Source of the DNA: Zarea fungicola
Taxonomy: Eukaryota > Ascomycota > Sordariomycetes > Hypocreales > Cordycipitaceae
Length of the DNA: 64,000 nt
NCBI GenBank assembly: GCA_900169235.1
Contig: FWCC01000357.1
Coordinates: 62,001-126,000 of the forward strand
Direction of reading: 5' to 3'
A program made the position numbers and the translations under genes. Of the stretch, positions 12,146 through 27,900 are shown piece after piece (the stretch's first letter is position 1; every line of letters begins with the position of its first letter). The notes under the pieces are model-generated. The model was not told where the DNA came from. It did not search any database and worked only from the letters and a program-made list of their open reading frames with translations.

Positions 12146-13376
12146 ATACTTTTTGAAAAACTTGACTCTTTGTGGGATCAAAAATTCGGTGCAAAATCAC
12201 AGCCACCTTTTAGCGGGAAATGGCGGCATGTCTTTGATGGGAGATTATTCCCGGTGGTGTTGGAGTATAATATGTGTATCTGTTTTTATTTATAGTCATC
12301 TCTTTGCGTCGATATCATAGAAATGAGCCTAGGCTCGGTGGGCGGGAAGAAAAGACGTTCTCACGCGTTCAAGGCTGGCCACCTGCATTGGCTACAAATC
12401 AGTTCTACCTACGTATTGTCGTTGCCTTGCTGGTGATTAATGCTTCAGTTAATGTGATGTCTGGGTGTGTTGTTGAGATTCAACCCTGCGATTCTACCCA
12501 TAGGTGAATCTATCGGTGAGCCACCAATGCAATCCACTGTGTCTAGCTACATGGTTGCATGGTTACTGCTCCTAAGACTATACAATTATTGGAAATCCCC
12601 ACATCTCTCTGAAGTATATAGATCGTCCATCGGCAGAGTACCTCGTCAGAATGTTGCCTTGTTTCAAGGGTTTTCTACTTCGTAAGTTGTTGGCATTACC
12701 TTTCACAATGTGGCAAGATCAGGTGACTACCTAAGCCCGGGCGACAAAAGCCTGGCTATGTGAACACGGGCCCTACTTTGACACGACTCGGCCCTGGAAG
12801 GGTTCCTCCTTAACCTTAGTTAGTATCGCTACCTAGAATAATGGTAATTACTGTTTATGCAATAATTGAGCCTCTGTCTGAGTCCTGCCAGGCATCCTAA
12901 GTACACATTGCCATACAAATTTTGCTGTGACGTGTATAGGGTAGCGCATGGGTTGATAAGGCGAGTGGGCAGGCGAAACCGGGTATCTTTGCCCCACAAA
13001 TAATAGCCAGTCAGAGCGCAGAACCATATTTTTCTGTGGATCAAATTTACTCTACGCCAAGGCTGCGTATGGCCGAGTCAAGCAAGGGCCGCCCATAAAA
13101 AAAACTAGATGAGTGCCTAGCGGAAGGCCCGTTCAGAAGGCCCTGCAGGCCGAAAAAAAAAAAAAACCTTGTTCATCCTGCTTTTGCCCCTTCACACTCT
13201 CCCCAAACATCACTTCTTATCATCTCCCTTTCATCCCCAACTTGCGGCAGAGATTTTTTCCTTCTTTCAGATTTGCATCTGTGTCTCTCCCAAATTCTTT
13301 CTTTATTCCGATAACTTGCGTTTGCCGCGCAAACTGATATCGCAGTCTCCACAAACCGCAAACAAACAGACCAAAC
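12146..13376. other. Intergenic region between the NADH dehydrogenase and DBP2 genes
   Basis: No coding character. An A15 run near 13153-13167 and a pyrimidine-rich stretch before the DBP2 start form its promoter and leader; no ATG occurs between 13112 and 13376. Confidence 0.6.
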
Positions 13377-15994
<2,618 letters not shown>

Positions 15995-18900
15995 AGAATT
16001 CGTAACGTAGTACACACGTCTGATTATGACGAGTCGTTGAACGACTATGCACGTTTGCGATCCTTTGCTCCATCTCAAAAATAACTCGGCACCAACTCAC
16101 GGTCATGCATTACGGTAAAAAAAAGAGCCATCGAGGTTCACCCATACGGCGTTTGATAGAGGTCACGGTCTGTTTTTTTATGTTCATTTCCCTTTTCTTT
16201 AGTAATCAATTAGACTATTTGCCGAGCAAGAAGCTCGTGAGTACTGATTTCATACAATGGAATAATTCTTATTTACTTGCTGTCTCGTTGTGTCTCTGAG
16301 GTTGCGTTGATTGCGAGGTTTGAAGGCTGTTGGAAGAAGTGGACTGGGGGTGATATCTTGGGAGGCTTTGCTTTTGTATTGTCTTGCTTTTAGATATTTA
16401 TTTTGCAGTATACAAATGAGAAATTCTTGATATTGAGATGTGTGAGACTTGCGTGTCTTGGATGAAAGTGATTTGATTCTAACAGGCCGTGTGCCGTGTG
16501 GATGACATTCCACCAAGTTCAATTACAAGACTCATGAAACGTATGTAATGAAAACGGTATTTGGTTCTTTGATTTGGAATAAATGTATTCAAATTCCTTC
16601 TTCCCCATGGATCAGCTGAGCTGGCATGTTCCCAGTCTTGCACTCTGCTTTCGACGTCGCGTCTCGTACCAAACCGTCGTGCCACAGCTACCGCTTCTCC
16701 CAGATTTCCGACTTTTTCCATTGACAAAAAGGCTGAGCTATTTATGACGTATATGAGCACATTACTTCTTCAGACTTGTAGAAGCATGTACACATTACCG
16801 CGAAGTTTGAGGACAGCTAATTGGAGCGCATCTGCACAAGCCGCCGAGCCTTGTCCGTTGGAACAAGCCACGGTTACACGACAGCCGTTTTTTTTTTTTT
16901 TTTTTTCAGCCTTGGCAGTTTGTCTCATACTATAGAGTTTTTTGTTCCTCTTCTTTATCCAGCCATTCCAGTGTCGTTCAACAAGGGAAATGTCTTTGTT
17001 AAATGGGAACGTCTTGGGTGTGATGTGAATGTGTGTTTACTGACGCGCGTTTCCCAACGTAGCCCACACCCTCCCTCCACCATTGCTCTTCTTGCGAAGA
17101 TATGACCATTGGCGCGGTTACTCACTATTGCGGCTCTAAAAAAGATCACTTTGCTAAACGGGTTTTATTTATTTATTATGTATTAATATCGGTAGGGCTT
17201 AGTTTTTAGCCCATCCTCGTGGAAAGAAAAGAGTCCCAAGCTACGCGTCGCCGGTAACAAGAATTTAGTAGAGGAACAAAAAGGGAACTACATACAATAC
17301 CGGGCGTTTTCCTTGTTAGCCGGTTCATTCAAAGAGGCCTAGGTAGGCAGCTTTGCTCGGCAAAAAGCCAAGTAATCGGACTCTTGGCATTTTGAGGAGA
17401 AAGAGGAGGAGGGGGGGCCACTTTGGACAACTCACGCACACACACGACTTGGTACGGCCACCCCTTTTTGTTTTGTGCGGCGCGACTAGTTGAAAGCCAT
17501 TTTTCTGTTAAAAAAAAAAAACTTTTAATTACGTGGCAAATTAGAAAAGATAACCATCATTAGAGGAAGTGTGTGGAAGGAAAGAAGCGGAGGAGGGGGA
17601 AAAAGGAGGGGAAAGCAAAACACCTTTTTCCTTTCCGTTCACAGTTTCCACGCAACTACGGCTATTCGGTTAAAATGACGCTGAAGAAAGCATTTTTTTT
17701 GTACCAGCATGGGGTACCCTAGTCTCTGAGTTTGGGGGCCGTGGTTTTTACCGTATATGAAGGTCAATATTGCCGATGCCTCACGAAAATCTGTCCACTT
17801 CTTAAATTTTTCTTACGCGGGTTATTCCGCATAAATGTATCCAGTACCTTGCTACTTTCTCCTCAACGGTGATCAACGGAAGGGGTGAGTGAGGAGGTGG
17901 GGGTTGGGCGTGATTGATTAGAGTGAGCAAAAGCATGGGGTTGGGCGAGGTGTGTGAGTTTTTTGGCTGCCTGGGTCTAGAACAAAAAGTACTTTATGGG
18001 GGTAATTCAATAAGGCAAGAAAAAAGAGAAGGGAATGGGAAGAAAAAATTAACAATGCTCCGAATGGTGACAATCAAGGGGGGGGGGCCCCCGCCGGATC
18101 GGTAGTAACCTTGCTTTCCTAAAATTTCCTTTGCGGCGCCAGCCCCAAAATTAAAAAGGAAGTGAATGAGAGTAAGAATGAATAAGCCCCAAGGCTCACA
18201 CCTTTCGGGGTGGCGTCCTTGGCGAACCGAAGTGAGCGGCGGTATACTCCGGCGTAACAAGGGACAAGGGGCCAGTCCACGCGTGAGTGAGAGACAAAGA
18301 GAGGGAAAAGCATATCTTCAGGCAAGATTTCAAATGATTGACTCGCCGTCTCTCTCTACAAAGTAATGCGGCGTAGTCATTGATGGGAAGGAACCTAGTT
18401 TCTTACTTTACACCCCCCCCTTTATGAAATACCTTATCCTTCCCATGTATGATTAATATTGAATTCATTTCAGTCTCGGTATCATCAAATTTCCCAACTC
18501 AAACTAATGCAGCCCTGTATGGATGACAGTGACACCTAGCTTAGCGGGAGCTGTTAGTTGGTTTTAGTGCCTTTTGAAACTCGTGCTTCTGCTTCTCTTG
18601 CTCTCACACCAGGTCTCCATTTGAACATAAAAAAGCAATAAGCAAAAGCCCCCAAGGTGGCGTTGTCGGTTAACTTGTCGTGTACGGGAATAAATGTAAA
18701 GTTTTCATGAGTCAAGAGAGTTTTTCAATGAGAGATTCCAAAACCCACACTGAATCCGCTTTTTGATCCGCCTTACTATCCTCAATTTGATGCGATCATG
18801 GAAGCGAAGTGTCAGCTTTCTGTGGCTGATGGAAACAAAGTTGCATCTCCGAGGACCTTCCCTTTGAAGAAGGAACCAACAACTTCAATGATGAATCCAT

Positions 18901-21900
18901 ATTTCTAATGGGTGTGTATATTGGATGCATGAGGTAAGCTTTTGTTCTTGTCAAAGCCAGAACGGCCCGTTTGGGAGATTACACTATCAAACCCTGGATA
19001 AAAGTTGGCGGGGTGGCTTTGGCAACAGAATACCAGCTACTAGCACAACTAGCGCTTAGCAGGCGAAATGGATGTGTTGCTAACTACCTTGATGAAGGTG
19101 TAACTCAGTGAATGCAATATATAGCTAGCAGTCTGAGGACTGGGGATAGACTCAGGAACGGAGAAATCCCATCTCATTATGAGGCTTGCTTCGCTTATTC
19201 TCCCGCTGCCTTCTTGCGGTGGCAGGCAAGATTGTGATATGTTTCCCCAAAGAGATATTGGCAAAAGAATTCTAGAGTATTGCCATAATTATTGATTGGA
19301 CTGGACACAAACGGTTAATCAAACAATTCGCAGAAAGCCAAAACGTCTCATGAGTTAATCCCACAGAGCACCCTGGACATGGCTTTGAAAATAGAAGCCT
19401 AGAAGAGGCTCGCTACACAATCCCACCCTTTGCCACCGGACGAGTCTGCTTAGGAGTAGAGGATAACGTTGCTGGGGAGATCTATAATATATCACCAATT
19501 GACCCTTTGGCCACGACCTCTCTTCTATCTGCCTCGTATACATACACAACACATTCGCGGTTTATACACGTTGTCTGAAATTCAATTGATGTCGTGCCCT
19601 GGAAACTAAAAGCATGCTCAACTAACCCCCTATATCTGACCATCCCGACTGTTAGCTGGTTTCTTGCTAGTCTAAATAAGCTCCCGTTTGGCGCAAAATC
19701 GAAATAATTAGCACAACCCTACCAAAGTGCCGACGGCTGTTGTATAGCTCGGAACTCCAGTCCGAAACGTGTTGCGGTCTAGCACATCAAGCACATCATC
19801 GCTCTTTTGATTTTTGTAGCGAGATTTTGAAAGAGAAAAAAGAAGACAGAAGCGGTTCACATTTCATGCCTCGCGTCTTTGGTGTCGACGCGAAACGCCG
19901 CTAGGCTGTGTAGCGTTTTTATTACCAACTTACGCCAACTCAGCGTCGCGACGCAGGAATGCGGCCCCTGAAACGAAAAGGCCGGGAGTAACGGTATCGG
20001 CAAACATGTACAATGATGATCTTCGTAGGTTCAGTCGATCCGGGCCTCACAACCATTTCTCAGTCTCAGTCGGCCTCATCGGCTTCCAGTCCAGTAGTCT
20101 TCTGGGTGTCATTTCAGCCAATGTTACCCGCTTTAATAAAGCTGCATATCAATCTCCCAGTACGGAGTACCCTATTAGCCTTTATTAGGCTGTCCAAGGA
20201 AATAGCCAATATTGCAGGGCCTAGCGCCGCAGATTCAGCTGCTGGTGCCCCCAGGCGTCGTAGTGCTTGCTGCTCTATTTGCACGACCCTGGGCCTCCTG
20301 TCCCGTCTCTTCTTTCATCTAGGACTAGTGAACGTCTGAAGCTTCTTTCTTGCGGTCATGCGTTTCCGAAAATCGTCGGTTAGTGGGAATATCAGGAAGC
20401 CATTGCGCAAAATCCCGGGGCTCCCAAGAAGCTTCTCTAGCGGACATGGCAAGCCAAAATCCTGGCTGAGCGTACGCACGTAGATACAGCCACCAAAATG
20501 GCTGCACGGCCCGCCCACAATTGCCTTGTTTCGAACACGGGTGGTGGCCTGAGCCGTTTCGTCGGTGTAGTAAGAGCGTATCCGCTACCCGTTCAGCCGC
20601 GGGACTTCATCTCGTGTCCCGGCCCCAACCACGACTCGTTTGCTTCATTTGGAACGTCAAGTCAAAATCACATAGTGCTAGCCAGTCGGACTGACCAAGG
20701 TCAATTGTGTGCTCACCCCGCTGGAGGCTGGTCCGAGCCCATGTACAGTGTTGTCCAGAACACTGACCATATTTCTGCGTTCACCAACACCTGCAGAGCA
20801 AGGTCCCAAATTTGTGGATGGTAGGGGTGTGTCGATTTTCTGCAGTTAGGATCCGACGGTTGCTCAGATAGGTCTACACTGCGACCTTCTTGCCCAGCGT
20901 CGCTTGAGAAATCTGCACTGGTGATGCGAGATCATTGAGTTCCTTTCTTTCCTTTGCTAAGATCCTCTCCAGTACCATCTTGGAGGGAGTAAATTGCTTT
21001 GCTGAACTAAAGTTTCTGGATGTTAGTGCTGTTTATACTTCAGTAGCTGTCAGTGATCTGAAACTAAGGACGGTAGCTAAGACATAGGGCCGGTTTCTAG
21101 GGGTAGTTCAAAGTTCTGCCTTGATTGGGTGCAAAGTTATGCGCCTACACCGTATCCAAGGACAAATTTCAATGTATATGAAGAGTAATGAGCGTTGCCC
21201 ACATGCTTTTGTCGATGACAATCCAATATAAGAATCCGTACCTTGCCGAGCTTGTTGAGTCAGGGTTGCCGATTGAGCGACGAGGTGCTAGAAATGGTGC
21301 CGAGCACCGCAAAAGCACTGCTTCTAAAGTGTCTACAGCGCTGTCAGTTTACTAATTATTACCCAGCCAGTATATGATGTGCCGCTAGGATCTTCCCATG
21401 CCTAGCTCTCTGGAAGGCTCGGCTTGGTATCACGCTAGAATGTCTATGGCGTGCCTTTAGGCACTCGTCTGACGCTAATGAATGGAAAGCACTGTTGCTT
21501 GCCAGTTTCTCAGATTCATAAATACCAGAAGCTGTTAGCTCTTGGCCTGTAGGTTGGGCCTATGCTGGTACGTATCATGCCGTAAGTGCCTTGAGGTAAG
21601 GAACTTGTAATACCGGCGCGTTACGTGACATACGGAAGAAGTATAATGATATACTGGTAACTGCAAGAATGGAGAAGCGCACCCCAACGCAAAACAAGGA
21701 GCACAAGTCCAGTTATAGGTGGCGTGCCACGAAGACACATCCTGCTGCAGCCGCATACTGTCGCAGCTCTCTGGCTGATATCATTCACCGCCCTTTCTCA
21801 TGTCGATGATGATCAAACTGTTTCTTCTAGGTTTCCGACACAGAAGCAGTAAGAGATGTGTTAAATATACCAGGCGAGTGAGCCTCTTCGCGCCCTTCGA

Positions 21901-24900
21901 AATGCGTAGAAGCTGTGGGACGCCAAGGAAGGACGCCTGCGTATTTTACGACAGTAGTTATTAGCTACGCCCTGAAGATAAATAGCCATCCGGGCGAGAA
22001 GGCTTGGACACTGTTAGCTGTGAAGATAGATTGGTCACATCCCTCACTGATGAGGAAGCCTGGTATGCCTCTTGGCAGGCAATATCATGGGTGGTTGAAG
22101 CAGGGATTCCAGGCATCGAGAGCGAGACTTCTGGTGTAAGAGCTATTCAACAGCCAATATGGAACAGCTGAGAAAATTCATAAAGGAGCGAATAGCGCCA
22201 GACGATTCCTGGTGTAACTGAAAGAACAGTTAATCCCCATGATAGGTCGAGCACGTTATTAGCAATGTAGCTACGCAACAGCATGGGATTGCTGCTTGCA
22301 GGCAGTTTATCGGTATAAGCCGTTGGCAGAGCAAGCATCTCACGGTAACCACGAGAGATGGACCGAGCCCAGGCTCATCCGCGCCATCTTCATTCGATCA
22401 TCTGGTTCGTATAAAGACCAATGTGAGCAGTCGTCTCGCAGCGATTTTGGTCAGGCGTTTCCGTCGACGGCCGTTTCAGGTGAATGACCATTTTGACCAA
22501 TCTCAAGCTGCGGCTGCGAATCAAGAAAACTGGAGAGATACAGCACAAGGACAGCCATCGATGGCGGCCATCCCTTGCTTAGTTGACAAAGCAATACACC
22601 AACTCAACCAAGTGAACTTGGATCAGGCTCTGGGCCCTTGTCCGGCTGGAGGTGGTGTCGGTGTGGAGACCTGAACTTCAGCCACCTCCACCGTCGGCCG
22701 CTGCAAGCACCCCTCCCTCTAACTCAACCCAACCCCGCTGACCTCGGAGGGTCGATTTTGGTTCATTCCATTATTATTGTGGTTCACAAAAATTTAATAT
22801 TTGGAGCAGTGGCGCTGGTCGTACTTCGTAAAGGTACAAGTTATTCGTACCAGTATGTAAAAGTTTCTTGCAAATGTAACTGTGCTTCTGAGTGGTGTGG
22901 AGCGCGCTTCGTTGTGTCGTCGCAGCGGCAAGGTTGAATTGACTACGCAAGGTTCAATGGTAGTGAAAATGCCCTACCTCTCTGCACCGGAGAGTTGTAG
23001 CGGTGACTGTTATTGTATACAGCCTTGGTATGGAAAGGGCAAAAGGGGTTGGCTTGCGCCTCTTGAATTTATGAAAGACTAAAGCTGTGAAACTTGTCTG
23101 ATTTGTCGTTGCTGCTGCTGAGCAGGGTACACTCGGACGGCGTTTCCATAAAGCCATCGGTTTATTTGGCCTGTCAATGACTTCCTACAATGGCCAAGGT
23201 TGGGCCGACTCACCGACGGTCAGGACTCCAGCCGCAATCGGGCGGCACAATGGACGACAAGCTCTTATCATATTTCGGCTGCGTCACATTTGAAACTCGC
23301 GACGGAACGCCAGCTACAACCAGTAGGCACAGATTTTAGCGACGACAATCGGTCATCCGAACATGGTATCAAGTTTGAGGCACTTCTGCAAAGTAGTGGA
23401 GATAACCACGTGAGAATCCTGGGCGTGTGTGGTTACACAAACTTGAATGGCGAACATGCCAGTACTGAGTAATGTCTGTAAAAGATTCAGAATGCGCCGC
23501 AGGCGTACATAGATGGCTGCACATATTATGGTTGGTGGTGTTGCATGATAAGCCACGCTGACATAAAATCCTGGCAGAAAGCCCTGCTAGTTAGCTGCAG
23601 GTGGGTTTTAGCAGAACAGCCTCGTGCGCGGTCACCTTCTGTAATGGATAATTTGCCAGTAATTTCCTGGTTAGAATATTGGCTGGAATGGCAAATGATA
23701 TGCGTCTGGCGTTTGCTCGCAGATCGCAGACTATTCGCAGCTGCCAATGTCTTTAGACTTGTGTAAGTTGTTGGCACTGTAGCCATGTTCGTTAGTTAGC
23801 AGTTTCCCCAGGTTTGAGTCGCATTGTTTTGTTAGCGCCTATTGAGAAGCCAGCAGACTAAGTTAGTCAATAAAGTCCAGGGGTAATAACTTCAAAAGTG
23901 TGCCCCCTTGGAGCCGATCCACTGACAAGCGCAAGATTCTTGGTCAAGGACGCTATAATAAATCTGTGTATTGTGAGACTGGCGCGGTGTCGAAGTACGC
24001 ATCTGGAATAGCTGAATGGCCCACGCATGTATAGCTCTTGAAGGTGGGAATTAAAAAAAGATAGGGTCCTCGCCGTTTATCATGCTGGCCTCATCAAAAT
24101 TAGAAAATCACCACTACAGCAGTTCGGGCCGGTCGCGGAGTCGCGGGCTGGTTTCAGGAGTGTTGAAATAGGAAGCTCGTAGACAGGACTGCTGCGGTAC
24201 CTGTAATGCAGATCGCCAGGGCCTCAAGTCTCATAGAAACGTCAGGTAATCCATAAAGCGACCTGGACTGGGGCACATCTTGCCAGCCGCTTGCATGACC
24301 GGATTTTGGTGCCGAGGCTCTGGTGTGTCCCGCGAGAAGTCTCTAGAAAGCGTCTGGTTGAACTCCATAATCAGCCGTAGGCACCATGCGGGGGCTGCAC
24401 TGACAAGGCATGTATGCCGGTGCTACTCAGTAGCCTGCAGCAAGAAAAGCCTTGCTGGACGTGATTGGCGACATGAGCCAGGCCGCGTGGGAACAATGTC
24501 ACTCTGTGGCCTGTGTGGCGCACCATCCACATGTATCACAGAGAGGGCTGCAGGAAAGGAAAAAAAATGACGGTATTCGAAAGGCTGGAGGATATGGAGC
24601 AATTTCTCTTCTCGAGATAGATGGTAGTTGGCAGTTTCAAGCGCAGCCGAGGGCCATTTTTGGACTGTTTGTTTGTCGTTAGCGACTGGCAGGTAAATCG
24701 GCGAGAGACTCTTAGCCATGTTCCAATCAAGTGTACATATTCCAAAGGCACCGGGAATAGCACCTAGCTAGTCGGATTCAGGCAGTGTAAAAACGCAGTC
24801 CAGACATTACCGGTAACTAGCATAGAAAATCTTGCTGTGTAGAATAAGCGTGCTTCTGGAGCCCGATCTGGGCTTGGGTGGTCATTGCGCCGAGTTCATT

Positions 24901-27900
24901 AACAAACTAGCAGCAATACGTTGCAGATTGGCCAATGCTTGCATGTGCGGTATTACTAGCCTCTCAATTCCGTACTGTAGGGACTAGTAGGACCTCTAGT
25001 GTAACAACAAGATTTCCAACAAACGGTTGGTGGCTTCGAGCTTTGATGGGGCGGGCACTATGCCACCAACAAACCGCAGCATTGACGAGCCTGCCGAACG
25101 AACAGCAGGTAGGCAAGTAGGCTATCGCTCAAGCCTAAACGCAGAGAGTGGTAACGCGTGCTGCGTCGAGTTGTGCTTCGCTAAAGACACCCTTGCCGAA
25201 TCTTTTGGTTTGTGCGTGGTGGAGCGTGAAAGAGACCTAAACTGCGGTAATTGAGAGACAATGATTGACGGATTAATTGAGCTATATTTGTCTGGGGTTT
25301 ATGTAATGTTGGCAACAAGGATGTAAGTTGTAGTGATTAGAAAATAAATGTTAACTAGTGTATCTGTGGCAGCCGTAAAAAAGGTGGGCGACTGCATCGC
25401 AGGCGTATGCGAACAAGAAGGAGCCTAGCCTGATGCCTACCTACAAATACTAACTGCAGATACTGCAAGTACGCAGTACCGAGCATCAAGGGACTAGAAG
25501 CGTGACAGCTGGTAATGTGACTTGTGGGCAAGGAAACAAAATGAGGAGAAACCGTTGGCCTCTTGAACTGACATTTCTTTTTCTGAATGCGAGGGTCGGG
25601 GCTGCGTGCAAACAAACCACCAACGGACGAGATCTGCCGCTAGTAATCGGCCCATTATTGAGCGATGACAAGAAGGGCTCATGAGCACAGGTTTCCATTA
25701 CGAAATATTATCCAACAGTCGAGGCAGACTAGTGGCATGGGCTTTATTTCTGCAAAGGCTGCCATAATGACCATCGAAACAGCCAGAACTCGATATCCAG
25801 CAGGCTCAGGAACTGTGCCTCTGCCCAGTTCAGCGTTATATCGTCGTCTTATTTACAACGGCGACTTCCGACAAAACTAGTCTCGCCAATCATCTTGCTG
25901 TGAAGTAATAGCGCCAGAAGGCTTCGATCCAACTACAACGCAAGTGACCGATTGAAGTGTGCCACTAGGGGTCTGATAGCGGCCACTCGACCTGACGAGG
26001 TACTAGATGGCTCTGGCTCGTCTCAAGTTTCAGCACCAGACCCGAGCTTGGGAAGGACAGCTCCCACCGCTACTAGCACAGTTATGCCTCTTTTGACTAG
26101 GGCGATCGAGCCTGCGAGTCTCAACTAGTATGCCATTGTCGTGGGAGCGACTAGTTCTGGTGGTTCTGGTTTGCTGGTTCGTTGCCAAAGTTAACTACAC
26201 TGGTAACCCGCTCATGGCAAATGCGTATGCTCATTGCAAATGCAAGATTGGCTGACCCAGTGCTAATACTGGGTGCCGTTCTATCGACTAGCATCAGTTA
26301 TTAAACTGCCAAGAAACGTATCCGACATTGCAATATGACATCCTAGCATCCGGACGCCCCTCCGTTCTTGGTTGTTGCAGCCACTGCTTGTTAATAAGCA
26401 GACTGTTTGTAATAGGACCAGGCAGGGCTCTCCCCAACCCTTGTTGAAGTATATTTTGGATGCAGCCCCTCTTCTGTCCACAGGCAAGGAGGTTGGCGAG
26501 AAAAAGACAACCACGCCCCCGTGTCTCAGTGAGGACAAAGCATCCAGCGTGGCGTGGTGGTGGAGCTCGCCCTGCGGCCAGCAATTGAGTGATGGGTCGA
26601 GGGCAGCTGGAAAATGGCGCAGATCACCAACTAATTGTCTTGGGGAAGGAATGCGATTCAAACGCCGTTGGCTCGCGCCAGGGCATCATTGTACCTACCT
26701 CGTGCTCGCCCACTCACTAAAAGCAAGCTTCTTTTGGCAGGTTTACCATGATCTGTAGCGGCCCCCGCTAGGCAAAGTAGGCTTACCTGCGAGCTACTTG
26801 TAACGTCAGGCCATGTTCAACTTTTGATACCAAGTGACCAGGACCTGTTCCGTCAATTGCAGGGCTGTTTTGCCTTGGTCGGGCCGTGGTCCGTGGATAG
26901 TCAGCAGTGAAAAAAAACACGCAACAGCAATTTCAGCAAGGGGGGGCGCGTCCGCCTGGAAAGAACGGAGCTCGCAGTGAGTTACTGTGTGTATACGGAG
27001 TACTCTTGCAACATTACATTACATAACTCAGGCATCGAGTCGGGGTGCCCACTTTGATGGGGCGCAAGTGGATTCGAAACAATTGCTCCAAGAACAGCTT
27101 ATCATCGCGGGTCAAGAATGCCCTGTATGTAGCTACAAATAGCATCCAGGCGAGGGGGCGAAAACCGATGCCTTGGGTACACACTGGTACAGTATCCGCT
27201 AGCCAGAGAGCCACCGCGCGAAGCTCTTTTCGAACATGTAGAGATGCAAGGCGGGCAGGTGCTAGCGCCCTTGAAAGCCCCTCTGAAGTCGCCAAACATC
27301 CTGAATGGATTGGATCATCATCTACAGTAGATGAAGAAAGGAGTGGGCTGTCGGGCTAGCATGGGGTACTGGTAGGCATGTCAATCCGCACGGACAGTTT
27401 CCACTGGCATTGCCCTACTAGTACTATGGGCAATGGCTTTCTCGGGCCTTGGAGGCAAGTAGACGTTACAGGTAAACTGGTAACTAAGTGATGAAGTTTT
27501 TGGCTTGGTAAGATGGTGCCAGCGGGACGGAATGGCTGACAGCAATGGCGAGTCAGAGACAAAGCCTCGTGTACGGAACAAATAATATTGCGTCACTCCG
27601 TGTGGTAGGAAGAAGACAAGGCATTGCCTGCAAGAAATATTCTTCGCTGACAAATAAGCATTTTTTCCCCATCAAACACTCTCTGTCATACTGAACGAAC
27701 CGTGGAGTTCAGACATGAAGTTGAGGCTGCGAACCCTCTGTTCCCCTCGAGGCCGAACTTGACATGCACATATTGTCGGCCGAGTCCCCCAGACTGAGAT
27801 GCAAACTAACTAGACGGTACTGCTAGTAATGGATAGCTTCGCTGCTCTCCGCCTGCAGTAGTATCGAGCAGGCTGCAGGCCAAACGCCACGCTGCATGCG